From the NCBI GenBank assembly GCA_964625865.1, contig CAZVEV010000028.1:1-36187 (forward strand): DNA of 36,187 bases, read 5' to 3'. The notes under the pieces are model-generated. The model had not been told where the DNA came from. It did no database searches and saw nothing but the letters and a program-made list of their open reading frames with translations. A program made the translations under genes and the position numbers. The stretch is from CAZVEV01 sp964625865 (GTDB lineage: Bacteria > Planctomycetota > Phycisphaerae > SM23-33). This document shows positions 17,351-25,154 of this stretch, piece after piece. How positions within the stretch are numbered: position 1 is the first letter of the stretch; the number at the start of each line of letters is the position of its first letter.

Positions 17351-17719
17351 CTACAGGCTGGGCCTGCCCGCGAGCTTCGTCGGGTCGGCGGGACCGGCCT
17401 CGCCGGCGCGCAGGATGCCGAACTCGTTGACCTTCTGGTGGACGTACTGGCGAGAGCAGCCCAGCAGGTCCGCGATCTCCTGGTAGGTCAGCCCCTCGAC
17501 CGTCACCTTCTGGTACAGCCACTTCGGGTCCGCTAACTCCGGAATCCTGTTCAGGTTGTGCGCCCGGAGGAACTTGAGGTTGTACTTCCGGGCTGCGTAA
17601 TGGACCGAGCTGACCGACACGCCAAGCCGTTCAGCCGCCTGGCGAATGGTCAGGTCCTCTGCGGTCAGGAGGTCAATGATTCTCTTGTGTTTGGGACTCA
17701 TGCCTGCTGCTGGAGCCAT
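17351..17719 (-). CDS. Small DNA-binding protein with two helix-turn-helix segments (122 aa)
   Basis: Two HTH-like segments can be read: LTIRQAAERLGVSVSSVHYA (about 23-42) and LTYQEIADLLGCSRQYVHQK (about 77-96), with a conserved-looking linker containing PKWLYQKVTVE. Each has the A-x3-LG-x-S spacing of sigma-factor region 4 or MarR/Fis-like HTH domains. It could be a compact pseudo-dimeric regulator. ATG 17719 is preceded by GAGAAG; a second ATG six codons on (17701) is also possible. The gene converges on the triple-HTH gene. No family name can be given with certainty. Confidence 0.7.
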   Translation of the reverse strand: MAPAAGMSPKHKRIIDLLTAEDLTIRQAAERLGVSVSSVHYAARKYNLKFLRAHNLNRIPELADPKWLYQKVTVEGLTYQEIADLLGCSRQYVHQKVNEFGILRAGEAGPADPTKLAGRPSL

Positions 17720-17946
17720 ACTCTTCTCACCCGTCTTAAAAGCCCGCGAGACTGCCTGCGGAACCTGCCAAGAACAGATACCGTCCGAGTTCTCATGAAA
17801 CTAAGCCAATAGTAGTAACACGACTCTTCCGCGGAAAGACCGCCCCAGTTACGTGAAAATCGCATCGCCTGGAGAATCTCGCCCCCGCAGCCGCCCCGGC
17901 TGGGCACTTGCCTTGGGCACGTCGATCTACGTACACTGACCCGGCG

Positions 17947-18738
17947 ATGAATCAGACCGACGAGACCCCATTCGAGCGGTACACGCGCCAGATGGTCTTC
18001 CCGGGCATCGCGCTGGCCGGTCAACGCCAGTTGATGGCCTCGCGCGTGCTGGTGGTAGGCGTCGGCGGGCTGGGTTCGTGGACGGCCGACCTGCTCGCCC
18101 GCGCGGGCGTCGGCGCCCTGCGCCTGGTCGACGACGACCGCGTGGACCTGACCAACCTGCACCGCCAGGGGCTCTACGACCAGGCCGACGCCGACGCCGG
18201 TGAACTCAAGGTCACCGCCGCCGCCCGCCGGATCGCCCGGATCACCGACCAGGTCGCCGTCGAACCGATCGCCGCCCGATGCGACGCCGACACGATCGCC
18301 GACCTGGCCGGCGACGTGGACCTGATCCTCGACGGCACGGACAACTTCGCGGCGCGGTTCGTCATCAACGACTACGCCGTCAAGACCCGCACCCCGTGGA
18401 TCTTCGCAGGCGTCGTCGGCGCCGAGGGACAGATCATGACCATCGTCCCGCCCCGGAGGCCCTGCCTGCGGTGCCTGTTCGACTCGCCCCCCCCGCCCTG
18501 CGTGGATCCCGCCTGCCGCGTCGCCGGCGTCCTCGGGCCCGCGGTGGCGGTCATGTCGGCCCTGCAGGCCTGCGAAGCAGTCAAGCTCCTTGCCGGGGCC
18601 GCCGGCCAGGCCAGCCCCTACCTGACCAAGCTCGACCTGTGGACCAACACCCTCCAGCAGATCCACGCCGCCCGTGCCTGCGCCGAAACCCCCTGCCCCT
18701 GCTGCGGCGAGGGACACTACGACCACCTGCACGATTGA
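17947..18738 (+). CDS. ThiF/MoeB/HesA-family adenylyltransferase (263 aa)
   Basis: E1-like enzyme that adenylates the C-terminal Gly of a small sulfur carrier protein such as ThiS or MoaD. GVGGLG (38-43) binds ATP; DDDRVDLTNLHRQ (62-74) and DGTDN (129-133) are family hallmarks. Four Cys (C173, C176, C250, C253) form the structural zinc site. C190 in CRVAGVLGP corresponds to the Cys which in ThiF can form the acyl-disulfide. The partner cannot be chosen: no thiS, moaD, thiG or moa gene is adjacent, though the tungstate/molybdate importer a few kb away makes molybdopterin synthesis attractive. ATG 17947 is used; an upstream in-frame ATG gives an unlikely N terminus. Confidence 0.88.
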   Translation: MNQTDETPFERYTRQMVFPGIALAGQRQLMASRVLVVGVGGLGSWTADLLARAGVGALRLVDDDRVDLTNLHRQGLYDQADADAGELKVTAAARRIARITDQVAVEPIAARCDADTIADLAGDVDLILDGTDNFAARFVINDYAVKTRTPWIFAGVVGAEGQIMTIVPPRRPCLRCLFDSPPPPCVDPACRVAGVLGPAVAVMSALQACEAVKLLAGAAGQASPYLTKLDLWTNTLQQIHAARACAETPCPCCGEGHYDHLHD

Positions 18739-18770
18739 CGAGTCCCGAGTGTCGATCTACGATGCGAGCA

Positions 18771-18798
18771 TTGACCTTTAACCTTCAACCTTCAACTT
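18771..18798 (+). repeat. TTGACCTTTAACC simple repeat
   Basis: Imperfect heptamer repeats of the form AACCTTC (TTGACCTTTAACCTTCAACC...) directly upstream of the monooxygenase-like gene. A related repeat lies downstream of the same gene at 19136-19209. Confidence 0.6.
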
Positions 18799-18816
18799 CT
18801 CCTGAAAGGTGATCTG

Positions 18817-19131
18817 ATGATTCATGTAGTAGCGACCGTTGAGATTGCTCCGGGCAAGCGGGACCAGTGGCTGGAGCTGTTCGGCGAGCTGGTGCCCAAG
18901 GTCCTGGCCGAGGACGGGTGCATCGAGTACGGGCCGACGGTCGATATCGACAGCGGCATCGGCAGGCAGATCCCGATGCGCGACAACGTCGTGACCGTGC
19001 TGGAGAAGTGGGAGTCGCTGGACGCGTTGAACGCGCACCTGCTGGCGCCGCACATGGCCGAGTACAAGGAGGCCGTCAAGGACCTCGTCACGGGCCTGGA
19101 ACTCCAGATCCTCACCCCCGCGGGAACATGA
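18817..19131 (+). CDS. ABM-superfamily (antibiotic biosynthesis monooxygenase/YgiN-like) protein (104 aa)
   Basis: A small alpha/beta ferredoxin-like fold protein. It begins MIHVVATVEIAPGKRDQWLE and continues through EDGCIEYGP, VTVLEKWESLDALNAHLLAPH and a final strand LELQILTPA, the standard layout of ABM proteins including YgiN quinol monooxygenase. These act as cofactor-free oxygenases or as stress and quinone-metabolism proteins; the substrate here is unknown. The complete length is typical. ATG 18817 has GAAAGGTGA upstream. Both flanks carry short simple repeats, so the gene sits as a cassette between ThiF-like and PHP genes. Confidence 0.85.
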   Translation: MIHVVATVEIAPGKRDQWLELFGELVPKVLAEDGCIEYGPTVDIDSGIGRQIPMRDNVVTVLEKWESLDALNAHLLAPHMAEYKEAVKDLVTGLELQILTPAGT

Positions 19132-19135
19132 AGAC

Positions 19136-19209
19136 GGTCAAAGGTCGAAGGTCAAAGGTCAGCCCCCCGCAGAGGCCGACCTTGGACTTTCGACCTTCGA
19201 CCTTTGACC
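19136..19209. repeat. AAGGTC simple repeat forming an inverted repeat
   Basis: Left arm 19136-19160 (GGTCAAAGGTCGAAGGTC...) and right arm 19178-19209 (GACCTTGGACTTTCGACC...) are imperfect reverse complements. The arms consist of AAAGGTC/GAAGGTC heptamers. It fills the gap between two + genes. Confidence 0.7.
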
Positions 19210-19222
19210 TCTGTTAACGACC

Positions 19223-20086
19223 ATGCGTCGCTTTGTTGACCTGCATACTCACAGCACGGCCTCCGACGGGGGGCTGGCGCCGGCGGACCTGGTCGCGGCA
19301 GCCGACCGGCTGGGCCTGGCGGCGCTGGCGCTGACGGACCACGACACGCTGAGCGGGCTGTCCGACGCTTGTGTGGCGGCGGAGCGTGCAGCCGACATGC
19401 GCTTTGTCCCCGGCATCGAGGTTTCGGTGCGCTACAGGGGCGGGGCGATGCACGTGCTGGGCCTGGGCATAGACCCCGCCGACGCCGGGTTGGGCGAGTT
19501 GGCCGCCCGCCTGCAGCACGCCCGCGACGAGCGGAACCCGAAGATCGTCGCCCGCCTGCGCGGCCTGGACATCGAGATTACCGACGACGACGTAGCCGCC
19601 GTCGCCCACGAGATGCACGCCGGGCAGGACTGCGCCGTCACCAGCCGCGTCCATATCGCCGAGACGCTCCGACGCATGGGGCGGGCCAAGAGCGTCCCCG
19701 ATGCGTTCGATCGATACATCGGCCGCGGGGCCCCCGCGCACGTGGACAAGGACAGGCCCACCGCCCGCGAGGCCATCGAGGCGATCGGCGCCGCCGGCGG
19801 AATCGCCGTGCTGGCCCACCCGTCGCAACTGAACTGCGCGAACCGCGCCCAGTTGGAACGCATCGTTCGCGACCTGATGCATCACGGCCTGGCGGGCATC
19901 GAGGCCTACCACAGCGATCACACGCCCGTGCTGACGCGCCAGGTGATCGACCTGGCCCGCCGGCTGGGACTGGGCATCAGCGGCGGGTCGGACTTCCACG
20001 GCCCCGCCCGCGCCGAGGTCTCTCTCGGCCGCCCCCGCGTCCCGGTATCCGCCCTGACCGGCCCCGTGGCGGACCTGGTTGCGTGA
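19223..20086 (+). CDS. PHP-domain metal-dependent phosphoesterase (RNase AM/YciV-like)
   Basis: 287 aa. The PHP metal-binding motifs appear in order: H8-T-H10 in VDLHTHSTASDG, D39-H40-D41 in ALTDHDT, E in PGIEVSV, AHPSQ in the middle and GSDFHG near the C terminus. A family insert near residues 115-175 (HVLGLGID through TSRVHIAETL) matches the YciV/TrpH group. E. coli members hydrolyse 3',5'-nucleoside bisphosphates (pAp) and trim rRNA 5' ends as RNase AM. No signal peptide; cytoplasmic. It follows the ABM gene after a repeat-filled gap. ATG 19223 is the only reasonable start; no strong SD is seen. Confidence 0.88.
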   Translation: MRRFVDLHTHSTASDGGLAPADLVAAADRLGLAALALTDHDTLSGLSDACVAAERAADMRFVPGIEVSVRYRGGAMHVLGLGIDPADAGLGELAARLQHARDERNPKIVARLRGLDIEITDDDVAAVAHEMHAGQDCAVTSRVHIAETLRRMGRAKSVPDAFDRYIGRGAPAHVDKDRPTAREAIEAIGAAGGIAVLAHPSQLNCANRAQLERIVRDLMHHGLAGIEAYHSDHTPVLTRQVIDLARRLGLGISGGSDFHGPARAEVSLGRPRVPVSALTGPVADLVA

Positions 20087-20098
20087 CGCGCCGTTCGG

Positions 20099-20172
20099 GT
20101 AGGGCGTGCAACTCGTTGCACGCGGAAGGGATTGGGTCGCCGTTCCGCGTGCAGGCAAGTTGCACGCCCTAC
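20099..20172. repeat. Inverted repeat with GTAGGGCGTGCAACT arms (family C)
   Basis: Left arm 20099-20127 (GTAGGGCGTGCAACT, then GCACGCGGAA) is matched in reverse complement by the right arm 20143-20172. Two to three mismatches occur near the centre of each arm. The loop is 15 bases. It sits 12 bases after the PHP stop and may also serve as a terminator. Confidence 0.8.
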
Positions 20173-20198
20173 CTCGCTGACCGTGCGTTGGCGAGGGG

Positions 20199-20307
20199 GG
20201 CCCCGGGGTGTATTCACCCCGGGCTAAATGGCGCGCTCGAATTGCGCATCACGCTGACTACCGAGCGCCCATTTCGCCCCCCGTGATTGCACGGGGGGTT
20301 GTCTTGG
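20199..20307. repeat. Inverted pair of CCCCGGGTG-type palindromes (family B, copies 1 and 2)
   Basis: Copy one (about 20199-20232, reverse) has GGGGTGTATTCACCCC followed by GGGCTAAATGG. Copy two (about 20270-20307, forward) has CCATTTCGCCCCCCGTGATT then a G-run. Each copy is itself a palindrome, and the two face each other around a ~37-base centre. They complete the gene-free stretch 20087-20366. Three further copies are at 29752-29962. Confidence 0.75.
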
Positions 20308-20366
20308 GACGCGCACATGCTACGCTAAGGTACACACCGGCGCCGGGCGCCGGGGAGGTCGTTGCC

Positions 20367-21917
20367 ATGGATAACGGATCGAGAACCTGGCGCCTTGGCG
20401 CGTGGCTGATCGTCGCGGGGGTGGTCCTGCTGGGCCTGACGACGCCCGCGCGGGCCGACGCGGAAGCCGACGAAGCCAGGGTCAAGGGCCTGATCAGGCA
20501 ACTGAAGAACAACCGCACCCGCCCCGGGGCCATCCGGGAACTGGCCAAGCTGGGCAAACCCGCCGTCGACGGACTGATCGACGCCCTCGGGTCGGTCTCC
20601 AGCGGGATCTACCCCGCGCTGGCCCAGTCGGCCCTGGCGGCCATGGGGCCGGACATGGTCGAGCACGTGACGGCCATGCTCAAACACCGAAACACCACCG
20701 TCCGGAAGGTCGGCCTGCGGACGTTGGGCGAGTTTGGTCCGATGGCCGCCCCGGCCGTCGCACGCATCATGAAGGTCCTGGAGGCCCCGGACCCGACGGC
20801 GCAGATGGGCCTGCGCCGCTACGCCGCCGAGGCGTTGGGCAACATCGGACCGGCGGCGGCGCCGTCGGCGCGCCTGTTGGCCGAGGCGCTGACCGAGCCC
20901 GAGGACGTGCACGGCCTGCTGCGCACCGCGGCGCTGGTGGCGCTGGGCAAAATCGGCGCGCCGGGCAGGGATGCGGCGCTCGACGTGGCCAAGATCCTCG
21001 CCAACGAGAACTACACCTCGACCCATCGCCAACTGGCCGCCCGCGTGCTTGGCGCGATGGGCGGCCCGGCCGAGGTGGTCGTGCCCGTCCTCCGCGACGC
21101 CCTGCGCGACAATCCCGACACGCCGATCGCGACCTGCGCGGTGGCGGCACTGGGCAAGGTCGGGCCCGGGGCAGCCGACGCCGTCGACGACATCGTTGCG
21201 GCGCTGGACACCAAGGCGGTGGGCTACCGCGGGCTGCAGGCGCTGGCAAGCATCGGGCCCGGAGCGGCCGGCGCGATACCGGAACTGACCAAGCGACTGC
21301 TCTCGTCCGACGGGCGCCAGCCACGATACGCCGCCGAGGCCCTCGGGCGGATAGGCCCGCCGGCCAAGACGGCTGTGCTCGATCTGGTCAAGACGTTCCG
21401 GGCCCTGAAGGACGACGACCCGTGCAGGGTGGCTGTCGCGGTGGCCCTGGCGCGGATCAAGGGCTATCCCTCGCGGGCCGTGCCGTTTTGCGTCACGTGC
21501 CTCAAGTCCGACAACGCCGACCTGCGCGGGGCGGCCTTCGAGGCCCTGGGCTCGCTGGGCGAGAAGGCCCGCGGGGCCCTGCCCGCCCTGGTCCTGCACG
21601 TGGAGGGCAAAGACCGCGAGCCGGGCGGCCGCGCCAGCCAGGCCATCGTCGCCCTGGGGCAAATGGGCGAGGTGTCCAAGCCGGCGATCTCGTACCTGAC
21701 CAAGGTCATCCGGGACCGCGAGGAATCGCGCCGCCACCCCAAGACGCCCCTGCGACTGGCGGCGATCGAGGCGATTGCGAAAATCGACCCCACCGATCCG
21801 GTGGTCCTGGACGTCCTGAAGACCACCGCCGCCGAAGACCCGAACCCCGCGGCGAGCAAGCTGGCGATGAAGACCATCGCCCTGATCGCCCGCAAGAACA
21901 CCGGCGGGGACAAGTAA
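20367..21917 (+). CDS. Secreted HEAT-repeat protein (516 aa)
   Basis: A signal sequence (about residues 8-30, WRLGAWLIVAGVVLLGLTTPARA) is followed by helical repeats with the HEAT pattern, e.g. AALVALGKIGAPGRDAALDV, ALASIGPGAAGAIPEL, AAEALGRIGPPAKTAVLDL and AFEALGSLGEKARGALPAL. Repeats of about 35-40 residues run to the C terminus, roughly ten or more in total. HEAT solenoids are protein-binding scaffolds; export suggests an envelope partner, which cannot be named. No catalytic domain or anchor is seen. ATG 20367 is chosen over the longer open frame because GGGGAGG (20352-20358) precedes it and the signal peptide begins there. Confidence 0.85.
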   Translation: MDNGSRTWRLGAWLIVAGVVLLGLTTPARADAEADEARVKGLIRQLKNNRTRPGAIRELAKLGKPAVDGLIDALGSVSSGIYPALAQSALAAMGPDMVEHVTAMLKHRNTTVRKVGLRTLGEFGPMAAPAVARIMKVLEAPDPTAQMGLRRYAAEALGNIGPAAAPSARLLAEALTEPEDVHGLLRTAALVALGKIGAPGRDAALDVAKILANENYTSTHRQLAARVLGAMGGPAEVVVPVLRDALRDNPDTPIATCAVAALGKVGPGAADAVDDIVAALDTKAVGYRGLQALASIGPGAAGAIPELTKRLLSSDGRQPRYAAEALGRIGPPAKTAVLDLVKTFRALKDDDPCRVAVAVALARIKGYPSRAVPFCVTCLKSDNADLRGAAFEALGSLGEKARGALPALVLHVEGKDREPGGRASQAIVALGQMGEVSKPAISYLTKVIRDREESRRHPKTPLRLAAIEAIAKIDPTDPVVLDVLKTTAAEDPNPAASKLAMKTIALIARKNTGGDK

Positions 21918-22004
21918 TCTCGGCGCGCGACGCACGCCCTGGCGAATGGCGCCGACGGACCGGGGGGAAATCTCCGTTTCTCCCTTCCGTTCGGGCGGGC
22001 CACC

Positions 22005-22028
22005 CGTTATGTTAGGCTGTGCATAACG
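22005..22028 (+). promoter_or_regulatory. ModE/Mo-box-like inverted repeat upstream of wtpA
   Basis: CGTTATG (22005-22011), ten bases, CATAACG (22022-22028): a perfect 7-base inverted repeat, 24 bases in total, ending 17 bases before the wtpA start codon. The Mo-box bound by ModE-type regulators, as I recall it, has CGTTAT / ATAACG half-sites in a 24-base frame. Only the outer bases match well. Its position suits an operator that represses the importer when metal is present. Confidence 0.5.
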
Positions 22029-22045
22029 CCAGGGAGACGCCGAGC

Positions 22046-23008
22046 ATGAAACACCATCGGGTCGTGATCGTCGTGTGTGCCGCCATGGCGGCGCTGTGCG
22101 CCGGCGGCTGCAAGGAAAAGAACAAGACCGTCCTGACGGTCTTTCATGCCGGCAGCCTCACCGTGCCACTGAAGGAACTTTCCCGGGAGTTCATGGCCCG
22201 GCATCCGGACATTGAGGTTCGCGCCGAGGCGGCAGGAAGCCGTGACTGCGCGCGGAAGACCAGGGATCTCGGCCGCCGCTGCGACGTGCTGGCTTCGGCG
22301 GACTATACCGTCGTCGAGGACCTGCTCATGCCCGAGCACGCCGAGTTCAACATCCGTTTCGCCACCAACGAGATGGCCATCGCCTACACCGCCGCCTCCG
22401 CCCGCGCAGGCGAGATCACGCAGGACAACTGGCACGAGATCCTGCTGGCCGACGACGTGTCGTTCGGACGCGCCGACCCCAATCGCGACCCGTGCGGGTA
22501 TCGCACGGTGATGGTGATGCAGTTGGCCCAGCACGACCTGAAGATCCCGCACCTGGCCCGGCGGCTGCAGACCAAGGACGGCAACCGCTTCATTCGCCCG
22601 AAGGAAACCGACCTGCTGGCGCTGCTGGAGGCCGGCGAGATCGACTACCTGTTCATCTACCGTTCCGTCGCCAGCCAGCACGGGCTCAAGACGCTGCTCC
22701 TGCCCGACCGGATCAACCTGAAGAGTCCCGTCCACGCCGCCGCCTACGCCGAGGCGGCTGTTCAGGTCACCGGAAAAACGCCCGACAGCCCGCCCATCGT
22801 CAAACGCGGCAAGCCGATGGTGTACTCGGTGACGATTCCCCGCAACGCGACGAATCGCGGCGCCGCCGAAGCGTACGTGGCGCTTCTGCTGTCGGAGGCG
22901 GGCAAGGCGATCATGGAGCGCAACGGCCAGCCCGCGCCCCGCCCGGCCCGGACGGACGGATACGACAAGCTGCCCGCCGCGCTGAAGCCCTACTGCCGCC
23001 GCCCCTAG
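22046..23008 (+). CDS. wtpA: Tungstate/molybdate-binding lipoprotein of an ABC importer
   Basis: Solute receptor that captures tungstate or molybdate outside the membrane and delivers it to WtpBC. 320 aa. It has a lipoprotein signal with the lipobox CAGGC (Cys about residue 21). The ligand pocket motif VFHAGSL and the diagnostic GRADPNRDPCGYR segment match WtpA-type receptors (class with higher tungstate affinity) better than ModA. The region DVLASADY is also typical. ATG 22046 follows AGGGAGA at a normal distance; an upstream in-frame GTG/ATG at 22019 would overlap the operator. First gene of wtpABC, with a Mo-box-like repeat upstream. Whether tungstate or molybdate is favoured is not certain. 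Confidence 0.92.
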   Translation: MKHHRVVIVVCAAMAALCAGGCKEKNKTVLTVFHAGSLTVPLKELSREFMARHPDIEVRAEAAGSRDCARKTRDLGRRCDVLASADYTVVEDLLMPEHAEFNIRFATNEMAIAYTAASARAGEITQDNWHEILLADDVSFGRADPNRDPCGYRTVMVMQLAQHDLKIPHLARRLQTKDGNRFIRPKETDLLALLEAGEIDYLFIYRSVASQHGLKTLLLPDRINLKSPVHAAAYAEAAVQVTGKTPDSPPIVKRGKPMVYSVTIPRNATNRGAAEAYVALLLSEAGKAIMERNGQPAPRPARTDGYDKLPAALKPYCRRP

Positions 23009-23023
23009 CGCCGAGGACCGACC

Positions 23024-23827
23024 ATGCCGCCATCCGACGCCGCACGCCGCACGCCGTGGTTCGCCCTGACGCTGGGGCTGCTCGGATCGTGCGTCCTGCT
23101 GTTCGTCATCGCGCCGCTGCTGGGCATGGTGGTCGCTACCTCGCTGGGCGATCTGTCGCAGGCCGCCGCCGACGCCGAGGTCGTCGAGTCGATCAAGGTC
23201 ACGATGCTCGCGGCGCTGCTTGCGACGGCGACGGCTGCCGTGGCGGGGGTTCCGCTGGCGTACGTGCTGGCCCGCAAGCGGTTTCCCGGGCGGATGCTCG
23301 TGATGGCGATCATCGACCTGCCGATCATCATTCCCCACTCGGCGGCGGGTATCGCCCTGCTGACCGTCCTGGGGCGCCACTCGCCGGCAGGCCGACTGTT
23401 CGGGGACGGCTTTACCGGCACGATCGCCGGCGTGGCGGCGGCGATGGCGTTCGTCTCGCTGCCTTTCCTGGTCAACGCCGCCCGGGAGGCCTTCGCCGCC
23501 GTACCGGTGCGCCTCGAGCGGGTGGCCCGCACGTTGGGGGCCTCGCCCGCACGCGTGTTCTTCACCATCTCCCTGCCGCTGGGCTGGCGCGGAATCCTGT
23601 CGGGCATGATCCTCATGTGGGCGCGCGGAATCAGCGAATTCGGCGCGGTGGTGATCATCGCCTATCATCCCATGACCACGCCCGTGCTGGTTTTCGACCG
23701 CTTCACGTCCTACGGCCTGGACCACGCCCGGTCGGCCGCCGTGCTGCTGATCCTCATCTGCGTGGCGGTTTTCGCCGCCTTGCGGCTGATCTCGCGCGTC
23801 CGGGCGGGAGGGCGCGGCGATGCTTGA
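23024..23827 (+). CDS. wtpB: Tungstate/molybdate ABC transporter permease
   Basis: Integral membrane subunit of the importer, 267 aa, with about six transmembrane segments. The first is LGLLGSCVLLFVIAPLLGM; the last is SAAVLLILICVAVFAALRL. The coupling (EAA) loop, ARTLGASPARVFFTISLPLG at about 169-188, contacts the ATPase; it is followed by GMILMWARGISEFGAV, a hallmark of molybdate/tungstate permeases. It starts 15 bases after wtpA and overlaps wtpC by 8 bases, so the three are co-transcribed and probably translationally coupled. Confidence 0.92.
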   Translation: MPPSDAARRTPWFALTLGLLGSCVLLFVIAPLLGMVVATSLGDLSQAAADAEVVESIKVTMLAALLATATAAVAGVPLAYVLARKRFPGRMLVMAIIDLPIIIPHSAAGIALLTVLGRHSPAGRLFGDGFTGTIAGVAAAMAFVSLPFLVNAAREAFAAVPVRLERVARTLGASPARVFFTISLPLGWRGILSGMILMWARGISEFGAVVIIAYHPMTTPVLVFDRFTSYGLDHARSAAVLLILICVAVFAALRLISRVRAGGRGDA

Positions 23828-24857
23828 ACTACGGGCCATCTCCAAACGCCTCGGCGCGATGGCCATGCGCGAGGTGTCGCTGTCGCTGGGCGACGGGGAG
23901 TACTTCGTCCTGCTGGGCCCGTCGGGCGTGGGAAAGACGGTGCTCATCGAGCTGATCGCGGGCCTGATGAAACCCGACGCCGGGCGGGTGTTCTGGAACG
24001 GCGTCGACATCACCGCCGCGCCGCCCGAGGCGCGGGGCTTCGCGGTAGTCTACCAGGACTGCGCGCTGTTCCCGCACCTGACGGTCGCCGACAACATTGC
24101 GTACGGCCTGCGCGCCGCCGGCGCCCCGGCCGCCCGCATCCGACAGCGCCAGGCCGAGTTGGCCGACCTGCTGGGCATCGCCCCGCTGATGGCGCGCCGC
24201 CCCGAGACGCTGTCGGGCGGGGAGGCCCAGCGCGTCGCGCTGGCCCGCGCGATGGCGGTCGAACCGAAACTGCTCCTGCTCGACGAGCCTCTCAGCGCCC
24301 TGGACACCACCGCGCGGCTCCGCCTGCGGCGGGAACTGCGACGCATCAACGCGACGGTCAAGATGCCCATCCTCCACGTGACGCACGACCTGGAAGAGGC
24401 GATGGCCCTGGGCGACCGGGTCTGCGTGATGCTCGACCATCGCATCGGCCAAACCGCCACGCCGGAGGACCTGTTCCGCCGACCCTCGGACCCCGAGGTG
24501 GCGGCGTTTCTGGGCCTGTGGAACGTCCTGCCCGTGACGGCCGTCCAAGACCACGTCTGCACCGTCGGCAACCAGAACATCCACGTCAGCGGCGCCAACG
24601 ACCAGACCGCTCACGTCTGGATAAAACCCGAGGAGATCCTCCTGTCGCGCGAACCGTTCGACAGCAGCGCCCGAAACCAGTTCGCCTGCCGCGTCCTGGA
24701 ATGGCAGCCTCGCGACACGCTGCTCCTGGTCCGCGTGCAGGTCGGCGAGTTGACGTTGGCGGCCCTGATAACCTACGCCTCGTTCAGCCGCCTGGCCCTC
24801 GAAAAAGGCGCCAAGGTCTGCGCCACGTTCAAGAGTTCGGCTGTCCACTGCTTCTGA
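23820..24857 (+). CDS. wtpC: Tungstate/molybdate ABC transporter ATP-binding protein
   Basis: ATPase subunit driving import, 345 aa. Walker A is GPSGVGKT (33-40), the Q-loop is VYQDCALFP (78-86), the ABC signature is LSGGEAQR (131-138), Walker B is LLLLDEP (151-157) followed by the D-loop SALD, and the switch His is H189. Past about residue 230 a TOBE/Mop-like regulatory region follows (NVLPVTAV..., ACRVLEWQPRDTLLLVRVQV), which in relatives binds oxyanion and inhibits transport. The start overlaps the wtpB end by 8 bases. No gene follows it closely; the next 297 bases are repeats and an assembly gap. Confidence 0.93.
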   Translation: MLELRAISKRLGAMAMREVSLSLGDGEYFVLLGPSGVGKTVLIELIAGLMKPDAGRVFWNGVDITAAPPEARGFAVVYQDCALFPHLTVADNIAYGLRAAGAPAARIRQRQAELADLLGIAPLMARRPETLSGGEAQRVALARAMAVEPKLLLLDEPLSALDTTARLRLRRELRRINATVKMPILHVTHDLEEAMALGDRVCVMLDHRIGQTATPEDLFRRPSDPEVAAFLGLWNVLPVTAVQDHVCTVGNQNIHVSGANDQTAHVWIKPEEILLSREPFDSSARNQFACRVLEWQPRDTLLLVRVQVGELTLAALITYASFSRLALEKGAKVCATFKSSAVHCF

Positions 24858-24884
24858 CCGTGCGCCAAGGGCGAGTGAGCTGGT

Positions 24885-25042
24885 CGGGGTGCCGTGAGGG
24901 GAGGCAGGGCACACGAGCAACCCCCCAAACACGGCGAAAAGACACCNNNNNNNNNNGCGGCGGTGCGACGCGGAGCAACCACGTATCGGCGAATGGACGC
25001 AACGTGGTTGCTCCGCTTCGCTCCGCAGCCCACGGCACCCGG
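24885..25042. repeat. Family D repeat pair around the assembly gap
   Basis: GGTCGGGGTGCCGTG (from about 24882) is a reverse partial copy of the repeat found at 9938. At 25000-25042 a forward copy reads CAACGTGGTTGCTCCGC... to CAGCCCACGGCACCC. An internal GCGGAGCAACCACGT (24971-24985) is the inverse of CAACGTGGTTGCTCCGC nearby. The rest of 24858-25154 contains no gene. Confidence 0.65.
24947..24956. other. Assembly gap (10 N)
   Basis: Ten undetermined bases lie between inverted repeat copies. The number ten is a common placeholder, so the true length is unknown and sequence may be missing between wtpC and the fourth sulfatase. Confidence 0.95.
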
Positions 25043-25154
25043 ACGACGATCGATTCGGCGACGCCGGCCTTGACGTTGACGCCTGCAGAGCGTACGAAAG
25101 GGCCTTCGCGGACCGGTTCTCGGCACGATTCCGAACTCTATGAGGATATCTGAC

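Noticed and set aside
20087..20366. Possible tRNA or riboswitch in the structured gap before the HEAT gene
   Set aside because: All strong hairpins belong to repeat families B and C found elsewhere; no T-loop or conserved aptamer core was seen.
21918..22045. Moco/Tuco riboswitch upstream of wtpA
   Set aside because: I could not recognise the conserved core of that RNA; the clear signal there is the short inverted repeat typical of a protein operator.
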